From: Mesostigma viride
Lineage: Eukaryota > Streptophyta > Mesostigmatophyceae > Mesostigmatales > Mesostigmataceae
DNA length: 64,000 nt
Assembly: GCA_009746045.1 (NCBI GenBank)
Contig: RPFO01000945.1
Coordinates: forward strand, 5,001-69,000
Direction: 5' to 3'
Of this stretch, positions 22,499 to 46,816 are shown in pieces. A program made the position numbers and the translations under genes. Each line of letters opens with the position of its first letter. Positions within the stretch are counted from its first letter, which is position 1. The notes beneath the pieces are model-generated. The model saw only the letters and a list, made by a program, of their open reading frames with translations. It was not told where the DNA came from and made no database searches.

Positions 22499-25400
22499 AT
22501 GCTAACGGGTGTCAAGATGGTCACTGGGGCGTGCTCATCATTTTCGGCGACTGGTGCGCATGTCGGGAAAGCCGCGATATCCCCTTTGCCGCGGTGCAGA
22601 GTTCAGCGAACACCATGGATCCAAGGCTCGAAGAAGACTTGTGGGGCAGGTCTTCTTTCATACAGCGGCAATTCCAGTTCTCTGCGGATTTCAATTCGCC
22701 GGGATGTTGCGAAGACGACTGCGGCATTGACGAACAAGGCTGCACCGAAACCTGCCGGTGGTGAGATGGAGAATGCCTTTCATACTCTTCCCAGCGGCCT
22801 TCGTCTGGCGTACACGAAATGCAGCCCGCCGAATGCGAACCGGAACCTTCCACCTCTACTATTTATCCACGGGTCGTTCCATGCTTCCTGGTGCTTCGTA
22901 GAAAAGTTTTTCCCATACCTCTCAAGTCTCGGCCACGACATGTACTCTATCAGCCTGCTGGGGCAGGTAAGGCCAGAACGAAACGAGCACGTGTCCCTGG
23001 TGGCCTCCCGTGCCCACCGCTCTGGCTGCCGGGCAGGCCAGAGCTAGCATTTTCCCCTCCTAAGTTGGCATTTCGGACGGTCCCTGATATTCAGATTAAG
23101 TTACCTTGACACTTGTGGGAGCATGTGTTTTGGGATGCAATGGAAGGGTGAACCACAACTGCTTGCTGCCTTGTTTTGTCTTCTCATATCGACGATTGTC
23201 ATTATTGCGCAGGGCGAGAGCGACATCAAGGAAGGCTCTAAGGTGGCTGGCACCATGGATGTGAGTGGGAGGGGTCACATTTCACATTGCACTGCCAGGC
23301 TTCCGAAGGACCGCCCATACTGGGTGATCTCCCCATCACGGCCCAGACGTTGATGGCCTGCCAGCTCTCCCATTGTTCTCTTCCTGCTCTAGAGATGTTA
23401 TAGTTCTGAGGCACCGCCAGCATTTTCAGCATGCATGCCCTCACACAGCCATTGTCATCACCATCCCAGTTGCGAAGACAGTGCACTGCCATTCTCCGTT
23501 GCACCCCCTCTCCCTTGCACCCAACCTCCCTTGCTGGTTTTGACTGCCTGGGGAGGAGCCGCCTAGTTCAACAGCTGCCTAGTCTTTTAATGCTGTAATC
23601 TAGTTTTAATGAATCGTTATTGCCTTGCCTCCTTGTTGTCGTACTACTACTGCTGTCTGGGTTGGCATCTGGCTGTAATCTACCACCTTCCTAGTTGCTT
23701 TATTTATTCGTTCATGTGATTCTGATCACTTGATTCTGATTGTAGCGTGATCCCGGGGCCTCAGCCCATAGCAGCTGGCCCAACCTGACATCACATGCCA
23801 CCATGCCACCATGCCGCCATGCCACCATGCCACCATGCCACCATGCCACCATGCCACCATGCCACCATGCCACCATGCCACCATGCCACCATGCCACCAT
23901 GCCACCATGCCACCATGCCACCATGCCACCATGCCACCATGCCACCATGCCACCATGCCACCATGCCACCATGCCACCATGCCACCATGCCACCATGCCA
24001 CCATGCCACCATCCCACCATGCCACCATGCCACCATGCCACCATGCCACCATCCCACCATGCCACCATGCCACCATGCCACCATGCCACCATGCCACCAT
24101 GCCACCATGCCACCATGCCACCATGCCACCATGCCACCATCCCACCATGCCACCATGCCACCATGCCACCATGCCACCATGCCACCATGCCACCATGCCA
24201 CCATGCCACCATGCCACCATGCCACCATGCCACCATGCCACCATGCCACCATGCCACCATGCCACCATGCCACCATGCCACCATGCCACCATGCCACCAT
24301 GCCACCATGCCACCATGCCACCATGCCACCATGCCACCATGCCACCATGCCACCATGCCACCATGCCACCATGCCACCATGCCACCATGCCACCATGCCA
24401 CCATGCCACCATGCCACCATGCCACCATGCCACCATGCCACCATGCCACCATGCCACCATGCCACCATGCCACCATGCCACCATGCCACCATGCCACCAT
24501 GCCACCATGCCACCATCCCACCATGCCACCATGCCACCATGCCACCATGCCACCATGCCACCATGCCACCATGCCACCATGCCACCATGCCACCATGCCA
24601 CCATGCCACCATGCCACCATGCCACCATGCCACCATGCCACCATGCCACCATGCCACCATGCCACCATGCCGCCATGCCACCATGCCACCATGCCACCAT
24701 GCCACCATGCCACCATGCCACCATGCCACCATGCCACCATGCCACCATGCCACATGCCACCATGCCACCATGCCACCATGCCACCATGCCACCATGCCAC
24801 CATGCCACCATGCCACCATGCCACCATGCCACCATGCCACCATGCCACCATGCCACCATGCCACCATGCCACCATGCCACCATGCCACCATGCCACCATG
24901 CCACCATGCCACCATGCCACCATGCCACCATGCCACCATGCCACCATGCCACCATGCCACCATGCCACCATGCCACCATGCCACCATGCCACCATGCCAC
25001 CATGCCATGCCACCATGCCACCATGCCACCATGCCACCATGCCACCATGCCACCATGCCACCATGCCATGCCATGCCACCATCCCACCATGCCACCATGC
25101 CACCATGCCACCATGCCACCATGCCACCATCCCACCATGCCACCATGCCACCATGCCACCATGCCACCATGCACCATGCCACCATGCCACCATGCCACCA
25201 TGCCACCATGCCACCATGCCACCATGCCACCATGCCACCATGCCACCATGCCACCATGCCACCGTGCCACCATGCCACCATGCCACCATGCCACCATGCC
25301 ACCATGCCACCATGCCACCATGCCACATCCACAGGAACACTCGGCGGCCGTGCTCCACTTCATGGCGGCGCTGCCCTCGCCCCCCGTCATCATCTGCCAT

Positions 25401-28400
25401 TCGTTTGCAGGGTTGATCGTGCAAAAGTGTCTCACGGCCGCGCCGGCACCCTTTACCAATGAGCGGTCGCGATCGATGATGAAGGGGATCGCCTTTCTGT
25501 GCTCCGTGCCGCCCACCGGCAACGCGTGGGTGCTCGGTCATTCTCTTATACATAACTGTTGCTGTTGCTGGTACTCTCCTAATTACTATCATTATCTATA
25601 CCAAGGTGTGGAATATCTCAAGGACAAGCAGTGGCTGTGGGGACGATTCCCGCGTCTTGTACTGAGAGGGCATGGAGCGCTAGCAATGCTCGCCCACGAC
25701 ACACGTTCCCTGTTCTGTGCAACTGGTTTGCGCTGCTCATGGCTGCATGCATCTCTTTGGCTTAGGCATAGCACTCCGTGGCATGCCTCTGTGCATGCAA
25801 CTCAAGTACTTGCTCCCTCCCTCCCTCCCTCCCTCCCTCTCTCCCTCCCTCCCTCCCTCCCTCCCTCCCTCCCTCCTCCCTCCCTCCTCCCTCCCTCCCT
25901 CCCTCCCTCCTCCCTCCCTCCCTCCCTCCTCCCTCCCTCCTCCCTCCTCCCTCCCTCCCTCCCTCCCTCCCTCCCTACCCTCCCTCCTCTCCCTCCCCCC
26001 TCCTCTCCTCCCTCCCTCCCTCTCCCTCCCTCCTCCCTCCTCCCTCCTCTCCTCCCTCCTCCCTTCCTCCCTCTCCTCCTCCCTCCCTCCCTCCTCCCTC
26101 CTCCCTCCCTCCCTCCCTCCCTCCTCCCCTCCCTCCCTCCCTCCTCCCTCCCTCCTCCCTTCCCCCCACTCCTCCTCCCTCCTCCTCCCTCCCTCCTCCC
26201 TCCCTCCCTCCCTCCTCCCTCCCTCCCTCCCCCTCCTCACCCCTCCCTCCCTCCCTCGCCTTCCCTCCCTCCTCCCCTCCCTTCCCTCCTCCCTCTCCCT
26301 CCCTCCCTCCCTCCCTCCCTCCCTCCTCCTCCCTTCCCTCCTCCTCCTCCCTCCCTCCCTCTCCCTCCCTCCCTCCCTCCCTCCTCCCTCCCTCCTCCCT
26401 CCCTCCCTCCCCCCTCCCTCCCTCCCTCCTCCCTCCTCCCTCCACACTCTCTCCTCCCTCCCTCCCTCCCTCCAACCCTCCCTCCTCCCTCCCTCCCTCC
26501 TCCCTCCCTCCCTCCTCCCCTCCCTCCCTCCCTCCCCGTCCCTCCTCCTCGCTCCTCCTCCTCCGCTCCCTCCCTCCCTCCTCCCTCCCCTCCTCCCCCC
26601 TCCTCCTCCCTCCCTCCCTCCTCCCTCCTCCCTCCCTCCCTCCCCCCCTCCCTCCCTCCCTCCTCCCTCCCTCCCTCCCTCCTCTCCCTCCCTCCCTCCC
26701 TCCCTCCCTCCTCCTCCCTCCCTCCCTCCCTCCCTCCCTCTCCCTCCTCCCTCCTCCCTCCCTCCTCCTTCCCCTCCCTCCCTCCTCCCCTCCCTCCCTC
26801 CCTCCTCCCTCCCTCCCTCCCTCCCTCCCTCCCTCCCTCCCTCCTCCCTCCCTCCCTCCCTCCCTCCCTCCCTCCCTCCCCCTCCCTCCCTCCCCTCCCT
26901 CCCTCCCTCCCTCCCTCCCTCCTCCGCTCCCTCCCCTCCCCCCTCCTCCTCCCTCCCTCCCTCCCTCCCTCCCTCCCTCCCTCCCTCCCTCCCTCCTCCT
27001 CCCTCCCTCCCTCCCTCCCTCCCTCCCTCCTCCCTCCCTCCCTCCCTCCCCTCCCTCCCTCCCTCCCTCCCTCCCTCCCTCCTCCCTCCTCCACTCCCTC
27101 CCTCCCTCCCTCCCCTGCCCCCTCCTCCCCTCCCTCCCTCTCTCCCTCCCTCCTCCCTCCTCCTCTCCCTCCCTCCCTCCTCCCCTCCCTCCTCCTCCCT
27201 CCTCCCTACCTCCCTCCCTCCCTCCCTTCCTCCTCCTCCCTCCCTCCCTCCCTCCCTCCTCCCTCCTCCCTCCCTCCCACTCCTCCCTCCCTCCCTCCAT
27301 CCCTCCTCCTCCCTCCCTCGCCTCCTCCCTGCCCTCCCTCCCTCCCTCCCTCCCTCCCTCCCTTCCCTCCCTCCCTACCTCCCTCCCTCCCTCCCTCCCT
27401 CCCTCCCTCCCTCCTCCGGCCCCCTCCCCCTCCCTCCCTCCCTCCCTCCTCCCTCCCTCCCTCCCTCCCTCCCTCCCTCCCTCCCTCTCCCCCCTCCCTC
27501 CCTCCGGCCCTCCCTCCCTCCCTCCTCCTCCCTCCCTCCCTCCTCCCTCCCTCCCTCCCTCCCTCCCTCCCTCCCTCCCTCCCTCCCTCCCTCCCTCCCT
27601 CCCTCCCTCCCGCCCGCCCCCGCCGCCCGCCCGCCCGCCGCCCGCCGCCCGCCCGCCCGCCCGCCCGCCCGCCCGCCGCCCGCCCGCCCGCCCGCCGCCC
27701 GCCCGCCCGCCCGCCCGCCGCCCGCCCGCCCGCCCGCCCGCCCGCCCGCCCGCCCGCCGCCCGCCCACCCACCCACCCACCCACGCACGCACGCACGCAC
27801 GCACGCACGTACCCACGTACCCACGTACCCGCCCCCCACCCACCCACCCACCCACCCACCCACCCACCCACCCACCCCCCACCCACCCACCCACCCACCC
27901 ACCCACCCACCCACCCACCCACCCACCCACCCACCCACCCACCCACCCACCCACCCACGCATGCACCCACGCACTCCCTCGCTTGTTCGCTCGCTTGCTC
28001 GCTCACTCACTCACTCACTCACTCACTCACTCACTCACTCACTCACTCACTCACTCACTCACTCACTCACTCACTCACTCACTCACTCACTCACTCACTC
28101 ACTCACTCACTCACTCACTCACTCACTCACTCACTCACTCACTCACTCACTCACTCACTCACTCACTCACTCACTCACTCACTCACTCACTCACTCACTC
28201 ACTCACTCACTCACTCACTCACTCATTCACTCACTCACTTACTGAGCCAAGCCGTTTGGCACCGATAGATGTTGATCCTGCCAGGTTTCTCTGAAAGGTG
28301 CTTACAAAACAGCACTCCTTTCCGTGCGTGTGGCCTTGCGCATGCATGAGCTTCTGGGCTTGTCTTATATTGGTAAACACTGCGCGGTTAGTGGCTAATG

Positions 28401-31400
28401 CAGTGCTTCTATGTACCCACCGTGTGTGCCAAGTTGCCGCGGATATGTCGGGCCGAGACTCCTCCTTTTCTTGGCACTGATGTGGGCTCTAGGCGAGACT
28501 GCTTCATCACTGTGTGGACCTGCCCTTGGGACAATTGCACGCGCCATGCTTGCGCACGCCACGCAGCAACATGATCTTCCGCTTCCTGCGCCGGCGACCG
28601 ATCACCGGCCTCAAGGTACGTGGGGGTGACAGAGCGACCGACCTGTTGTACTGGCGGCGTTTGTGGCCAGTTGTACGAGTGGAACGGTGGGAAGCAACCG
28701 ACAAGGAATGGGCCCTCACGCTGAGCGCTCGCAGGATGCCGAGTTGATAGTTGTGGGGGCTGCAAAGGCGACGCTGGCATCGCGCAGTTTTCTCTTGGCT
28801 GTTGTGCCCCCTCTACTGTTTTGGTCCCGCTTCTGTTTTGCTCATGTTTTGCCCCCTCTACAGTTTTGCTCATGGTTTGCCCCTCTTATTGCCTTGCTGA
28901 TGTTTTGCCCTCTCTACAGTGGTGCTTATGGTTTGCCCACAAACACTTATAGGAAGATTGATTAGGCGCTCGAGTGCTATTGTTCAAACATTCTTCTGGC
29001 ATGACCCTCTAGCCAATTTGATGTTTTCCTCCTCTCCCCATGACATCATGGTGCACTTTACGAGCAGTTGCCACGGAGCCACCCCCATGTTCGCACGGAA
29101 GGTTGGGTACGCATAGATCGAAATGGAGCTTGTGCCCACCCTGCCTTCGTTGATGGTGCCGTTCTGCACAGTTCATGACCGGATCTGCGCATAAGTTAGC
29201 ATCCAAGATGCCTCCCCCTGTCCCCGTCATTCTCTACGTGACGGGTGACAGTCTTACCCTGACCACCCCGTGGTGTCCCCTTCTCTGTCTTCTTCCTCTC
29301 TTGTGTGTCCCTGGGTTTTCCCTGCTTCCCTCTGTGCCCTCCCCTTTCACAACCAGGTCTCGTGGAGCATCGCCGCCAAGGGATTTGCCACCAGCCTGGA
29401 CCTGTGTCGCATCGCTTTCTTCTCCGAGGACCTGCCAGAGGAGGACCTGAAGAGGTGGGGGTGGCCATCGTGCCAATGTCGTGTGCATGCGGGCCGCTCC
29501 AGCTCCCTTGCGTCTTTCCATGCTTGTCGTGTGCGTTGTCCTCCTGTCGTTGGCGTCCTGTTGGTGGATGCCCCCCTGTCGGCTGCTTCGTGGAGGCAAC
29601 CAACAACCATGTGGGTTGTCTCCTGCGTGCAATGATTCCTGTGGGCCAAGGACGCGTGCAGAATCACGATGATGGGTTACTCAAAAGGAAGGATAGCAGC
29701 TACCGAGAAGACCCCAGATGGACCACGTGGTCGCTCGCTGTCCAGCTTAGGTGGGCCTAGGCTCGACCCATGGGGCTCTGCTCACCATATGCGGTAGCCC
29801 CGCAACCATTCCTGCTGCAGGGCTCCGACTCTTTGAAATGGAATGCAGGCGCCTTGTGCCCTGGTTTATCTCTAACACTCCCCTGGTGAAAAGTTAACCA
29901 GCTCTCGTACTGTTATCACAATGCACACTCGGCTCCTCCCCACGCTTATGCTGGCACATGCACCCCCTGCGGCGTACCTCCCACTCATGCCACCACCGAA
30001 CCTCTCGATGCTTTTGCCCACCGTTCAATGGCTGTCACCCCTTTCCTTTTTCCTACGCCTGTCTGGGGTACATGTGCTGTGTGCCCGCCTTCAGCCTCGA
30101 GCGCAGCGTTTAGCCTTGAGCCTCGAGTGCAGCCTTTAGTCGTTATCCTTTAGCCTGTGTGCGTTGACTTTTGGTTCCATCGGGTCATGCACATCCAAAG
30201 ATAACTTCCACCACCAACAACCAAGTAACGTCGCTGCGTACATCGCGAAACATGGCCATGCATCTCCCCACCTCATCCACCACAACGGGATCGGAAAACA
30301 ACCCAGGTACCAAGCCAAGTGCCGTGAGAGCGCCAAGCAGGCACTGCTGGACCTGAGGGAGGTGCAGAAAACGGTGCCGCTGCCGCCACCCCCGCCTCTG
30401 AGCGAGTGCCCCCCTGTGCTGGTCTTGTGAGTTTCGTGGTTTGCGGTTTACAAACTAAGGGGGGTGGCATGACAGCAGATGTCCTTATCTGAGTTGTTTA
30501 TTATTATCTTTTTGAAATATGGATATGACTACCAAATGTCATGTCATGCTGCAAGCTTGCGGCCTTTGCTGCAACCTGATGGTCTGTCTGATCTGACTGA
30601 TAAGCTTGCATTGCTTTCTGACATAAGCGCTTACTACGGAAAATTAGTCGGTGCAATAGACTGGTGGGAGGCGAGGCAAGCCTCTGCAGTAGGCCTTGGG
30701 CTTTGATGGTAATATACACCCAGCAGGGTAGCTTGTGTATCCTGCTGGCGCATGTGCTGTAGGAGACGTCTGTTGTAGGAGGCATCTGCCGGTGCGGTGG
30801 GTGCCTGCATGATCTGTTGACGATAATTGCCAGAGTGGCCAATGCTCGGAACAGGTGTGCGGGTGTCCAACAAAAGATCATGCCTGCAGTAAGCAGGTTG
30901 TCACCGACACCAGCATGGCCAGGCGCGCATGTTGGCCCTTGCATGGGTGATGCGTGTTAACAGCATGGGGCCCCCTCTCATGGTGCAGATGCGTGCCTAT
31001 GTATGGTGCCGATACATGCAATAGCTGATGCGGTACCCGCCTGGTGCTTATCTGTTTATTCAATGTCTGTTGGATCCGCGGCTCAAACCGCCCCCCACCC
31101 ACCCCACCCCCAAACTCTGCATGCATATTAAGTATGTAAGTATACCGTTGTAGTGCAGCGTGACCGCCTGTCAGCCGTTCGGCTCGCTGTGACCCTTGAC
31201 CATTGCGGTGTCATACGTTACACTGTCGCTGTGGTCACATTTCTCGCTGCCATTTCTGTGTGCCTGTTGCCGCGGTTGCTTGCCGCAGTCTGCCTGCCTG
31301 TGGGTACGCGCTCATGCATGCGATGACCCGTGTGCGCATGTGTGTGAATGGTTGTATGCGCTTGTGTGTATGGGTGTGTGTTTGTGCGTGGCTGCTTGGC

Positions 31401-33701
31401 CGCACGTGCGTCCCGTGGCGGGCTGCGTGGTCCACAGGGGGGCTGAGAACGACAACCTGGTGGTACGTGGCTGCCAACTGGCTGCATTGTTATCATAGTC
31501 ATCGGTGAATGTGGGAAGCACAGGGATGCTCCGGTGTTTTCTGCCCTTTGGGGAGTCAAGAACTAGCCGCCTTTTTCCCTGTAGAACTACCACCATCATT
31601 CTCCTATGCCACTTCCTCGTTGGACGAGTGCTTGCTCTCTGAATGGTTGGTTCGCTATATTCTGTGCGTAGGGTATGCCACGAGTGCTTGCTCTCTGAAT
31701 GGTTGGTTCGCTATATTCTGTGGGTAGGGTATACCGCCACGCAAGTGACTTGCCCGATGTTGGACTCTCATTTCTTTTTCAGGTAAAGCCTAGAGCGCTC
31801 CCACCATGGGCCATGGCCCCCAGGCAATTATCCTATGAATTTGACCCGGGTTAACCTGAGAGTTTGTTTTAGTTAAAATTTATATAGTAGTATATCTGTA
31901 CATTATCAAGTCGGGTCCATGTTATCAGTGGTGAAGCGAAGCCCAGATGCTGACAATATTTTTCAGTCATGGACTGTATTCATCTTTGGTGTGCGTATCC
32001 TTCTTGGACTGTATTCATCTTTGCTGTGAGTATCCTTCTCTTTTTCCCATTTGAAGTACCGAGCCGGTTTCATACGGGCGTGTGCGTCAACACTGTTGTG
32101 CACTATCATGCCCATGTGCGCTTGGATCAACTGTTCTTTTGTTAGATGTTACCGTGATTTGCTGCAGAAAGGTTCTTCTGCAGTGAGATTCAGACAGCGT
32201 TTTTGACGCAAATTTTTTGCGCACTACTCGTTGAATCACGCGGGGGCAGAGATAAACGCGCCTGATATGCTGGGCGGGGCGGGGCGGGGCGGGGCGGGGG
32301 GGCGGGGCGGGGCGGGGCGGGGCGGCGGGGCGGGGCGGGGCGGGGCGGGGCGGGGCGGGGCGGGGCGGGGCGGGCGGGGCGGGGCGGGGCGGGGCGGGGC
32401 GGGGTGGGGCGGGGCGGGGCGGGGCGGGGCGGGGCGGGGCGGGGCGGGGCGGGGCGGGGCGGGGCGGGGCGGGGCGGGGCAGGGCGGGGCGGGGCGGGGC
32501 GGGGCGGGGCGGGGCAGGGCAAGGGCGGGGCGGGGCAAGGCGAGGCGGGGCATTCAATTCGATCACACAATCTGCCAAGTGGGTTGTTCCCTTGATTGCA
32601 ACATGGGCGGTTCTTACGGAATGTGGACGTTGCAGGACAAGGAAGGCGTCGATGAGCTGGCGGCGGCCTATGGCGTTAAACCTGTGATCATTGCAGGCAT
32701 GGCCCATGACGTAAGTGTCTTTAATGTCCAAGCACCTGCGAATAGCCGCATCGGCCATCAACAAACTTGTCTGTTTGTGGCACCCACCTCCTGATCTTTG
32801 CGTGCCTCGATTGGACACTACTTGAAGCAAGCTCTGAGGCTCGCCTTTCTGGTTAATTTTTCTTAGTATTGCGGTGGAAATGCTTTGTTTGTTCGTTTGT
32901 TTGTTTGTTTGTCGGTGGCTTATGGTGGCTTATGGACGCGTGGTATTCTGTGTCAAGCGTGATTGTCGAGTGCAGCACCGCATCTAGTGCATGAGCAACT
33001 GGGAATGCGCCACCTCGGGAAAAATCTGGCTTTCATCAGGCACAATGCAGCAGCAACAGCGCAGCACAGCTGGTAAAGCAGTTTTGCATATTGTTACGTC
33101 AATGTGGGAGAACTTGACGGGGGCAGGCCCTGCATGCTGCTGGGCTACTTGTAGAGATGTGCAGTGATCAGCAATTGTTGCCTTGTTCCATTCATGGATG
33201 ACGTCATGTGCATTATCAACGACCATTGATGCACGCGACCATTGCGCGTGAGAGTTATGGTCAATGCAGGGGCGTGCTTATGTTCCCCGTAAAGGCAGGG
33301 CGCCATGTCCAAAGCACCCTGTGTGGCAGTGCAGCTGTACGCACTGCTTGTGTGTCCTCACTTCGGTTTATTTTTTGTGTTTATTGCACATGGTTGTGTC
33401 AGATGCTAGGCTTGCAGGGATGTTGTTCTCCCAACATCCCGTACTGCTTCTGTCCTTGCCTGATGTCATGCTTGTGTGGCCGTAGATGCTGTTTTCATAG
33501 TCGACAATTTGGGCATTGATCAGTGCAACTGGTGTTCCTGTCCATTGCACGTGATTCCATACCCAGTGTGTCTGATTCCTGAAATCTCCTTGTGTCCATG
33601 GAAACTGTTCTCCACAGGTCATGCTGGATACCAAGTGGATAATGGCAGCTGATGCCATAATCAAGTGGCTCAAGGACTCTGGGCTTTCAAAGTCCGCGTG
33701 A
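22499..33701 (+). CDS. alpha/beta-hydrolase fold protein, nine exons, 385 aa
   Basis: Exons: 22499-22966, 23213-23260, 25335-25525, 28567-28615, 29357-29454, 30307-30426, 31438-31462, 32636-32710, 33618-33701. All introns are GT-AG and phases join to an exact 386-codon frame. Residues 1-95 are Ser/Arg/Thr-rich with few acids, compatible with a plastid transit peptide (inference). Residues 119-127 carry the PLLFIHGSF oxyanion region. The nucleophile is Ser195 in CHSFAG, the acid Asp330 in GAENDNLV, and His357 in GMAHDVMLD, so the triad is complete. The cap region has [15 protein letters not shown]. The substrate is unknown; the family includes lipases, esterases and epoxide hydrolases. ATG 22499 is the first in-frame ATG. 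An AATAAA lies at 33849-33854, 148 bp after the stop. Introns 2, 3 and 7 hold giant repeats. Confidence 0.9.
23797..25326. repeat. octanucleotide array (ATGCCACC)n in hydrolase intron 2
   Basis: About 190 tandem 8-bp units with rare ATCCCACC and GCCGCC variants and a few 1-5-bp contractions (about 24750, 25004, 25066, 25171). The array runs to within 10 bp of the exon 3 acceptor, so it forms the whole 3' end of the intron. Confidence 0.97.
25806..27611. repeat. (CCCT)n / CTCC polypyrimidine array in intron 3
   Basis: 1.8 kb of nearly pure C/T on the sense strand, mostly CCCT tetramers punctuated by CCT trimers, which randomise the frame. All three sense frames remain open. Confidence 0.95.
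27612..28238. repeat. (CCCG)n, (CCCA)n, (ACTC)n serial arrays in intron 3
   Basis: The CCCT array changes abruptly to CCCG (27612-27764), then CCCA with a CGCACGCA/CGTACCCA patch (27765-27960), then, after CTCGCTTG units, to ACTC (28003-28238). Each tetramer differs from its neighbour by one base. Confidence 0.95.
31625..31736. repeat. 56-bp tandem duplication in hydrolase intron 7
   Basis: 31625-31680 and 31681-31736 are two adjacent copies starting CGAGTGCTTGCTCTC, differing at only a few positions. Confidence 0.95.
32270..32545. repeat. pentamer array (GGGGC)n in hydrolase intron 7
   Basis: About 50 GGGGC units with occasional contractions and GGGCA variants. It ends about 90 bp before the exon 8 acceptor (32635). 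Confidence 0.95.
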
Positions 33702-34945
33702 ACAGGCCTAAAGGAACGTCGGAAATGGGACAAGAAAGCCGAATGAAATGCGGAGATCTGGGAGAGGTTCATAAAATTCAGCGTTGGAACCTGTCAGGAG
33801 CTTTGGTTTAAAGAGGCGCAGTGTCTAGCGCAGGACTGCATGTGCTGAAATAAAGAAACAAATTGAGTGCCCAGGGTGGGCTGTTGTGCATGAAAAAATT
33901 GCACCACCTGTCATCGAAAAGGAAAAATATAATTAATGCACGTGTTGGTGGCACAAATCTAGCCCTGCCATTATCAATACATTGCATGCACATGGTCCCG
34001 TATTCGTTGGGACCTGGAGCCGTGTGGCTGAGCATAAACCTTGGCTTAGCTCGTCTATATAATTATGTGTGGTTGTCTCACTCAAAATTTATTAATTAAT
34101 GCGATCATCAGAAACACACATGCGTGTAAAGCTCTCCAAATAAGCCACAGTATGCAGCGCTGGTGCTGCACTTTTACTCGAGTTATGGTCGAGCAGCAAG
34201 TAGCTAACTACGTGCTGCTGACCGGTACATGAAAAAAAACAAAAAAGCTTCTGCATTTTAATGCTTGTTCAAGGATGGGTAAGTTGGCAACCAAGTACGT
34301 GGCAGCTGTGTGAGCTCATCGACGTACAAGGTTGCCACTCAGTTCCTTTCAAGCACAAAACTGTAATATCAGCCATGCATCATCACATGTGCGCCGTCAA
34401 GACATCAAAATTGCCCCCATGTGCGGCACCAGGGATGCCATTGCTCTCCGCAGTACTGGCGATGGCAGTGGCATCACTGTGGCTACTGCTGGTGTTTTTT
34501 TTTTTTTCTGGGGATCTCACCCTATCTATAGATCCCAGTGTGGCCACGCATACCAAGTTGTCAAACGTCTGGAGCCATCTAGTTTACGTCACATACACCA
34601 GCTCTCATTCAATCGCAGCTGGACAACCCATCCCTCTTCCTGCCTAAAAACCCATTCCACTTTAAACCGTTTTAGGCTGTCGCATTGTCGGGCGCCTATG
34701 GAGGTCACAAGTTTTCCAAGGCATCTCCATACAATGTCCACAGCAAGTGATAGTACATCAAGGTACACAGGGTCGGCCATCATCCTTGCCAAATGCTGGC
34801 GAAAGAAGAAGAAGCCCCGTAAACATACATACTTGTCTAATTGCTGGTACACCCCAATCTCAGGAACCCAGGGACCAGTCCCAGCAACCTAAATAATTTC
34901 GTTTTGTTTCCGTGGGAAAATAAACTGGCAGCTGCGGCCACCTGC
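33702..34945. other. convergent intergenic region
   Basis: Lies between two genes that point toward each other. It contains the probable hydrolase poly(A) signal AATAAA (33849). The open frames at 34261-34892 are short and unsupported. No other gene was seen. Confidence 0.5.

Positions 34946-46816
<11,871 letters not shown>

Noticed and set aside
23712-25592. Met-Val-Ala-Trp-Trp-His-Gly-Gly repeat ORF of 626 codons on the minus strand
   Set aside because: Antisense reading of the ATGCCACC array within the hydrolase intron.
23797-28238. Possible CRISPR-like or telomeric arrays
   Set aside because: Direct microsatellites with no spacers; units do not match known telomere repeats.
28266-28283. 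GTTGATCCTGCCAG, identical to the conserved start of 18S rRNA
   Set aside because: Only 14 bases match; the following sequence does not resemble rRNA, so it is coincidental.
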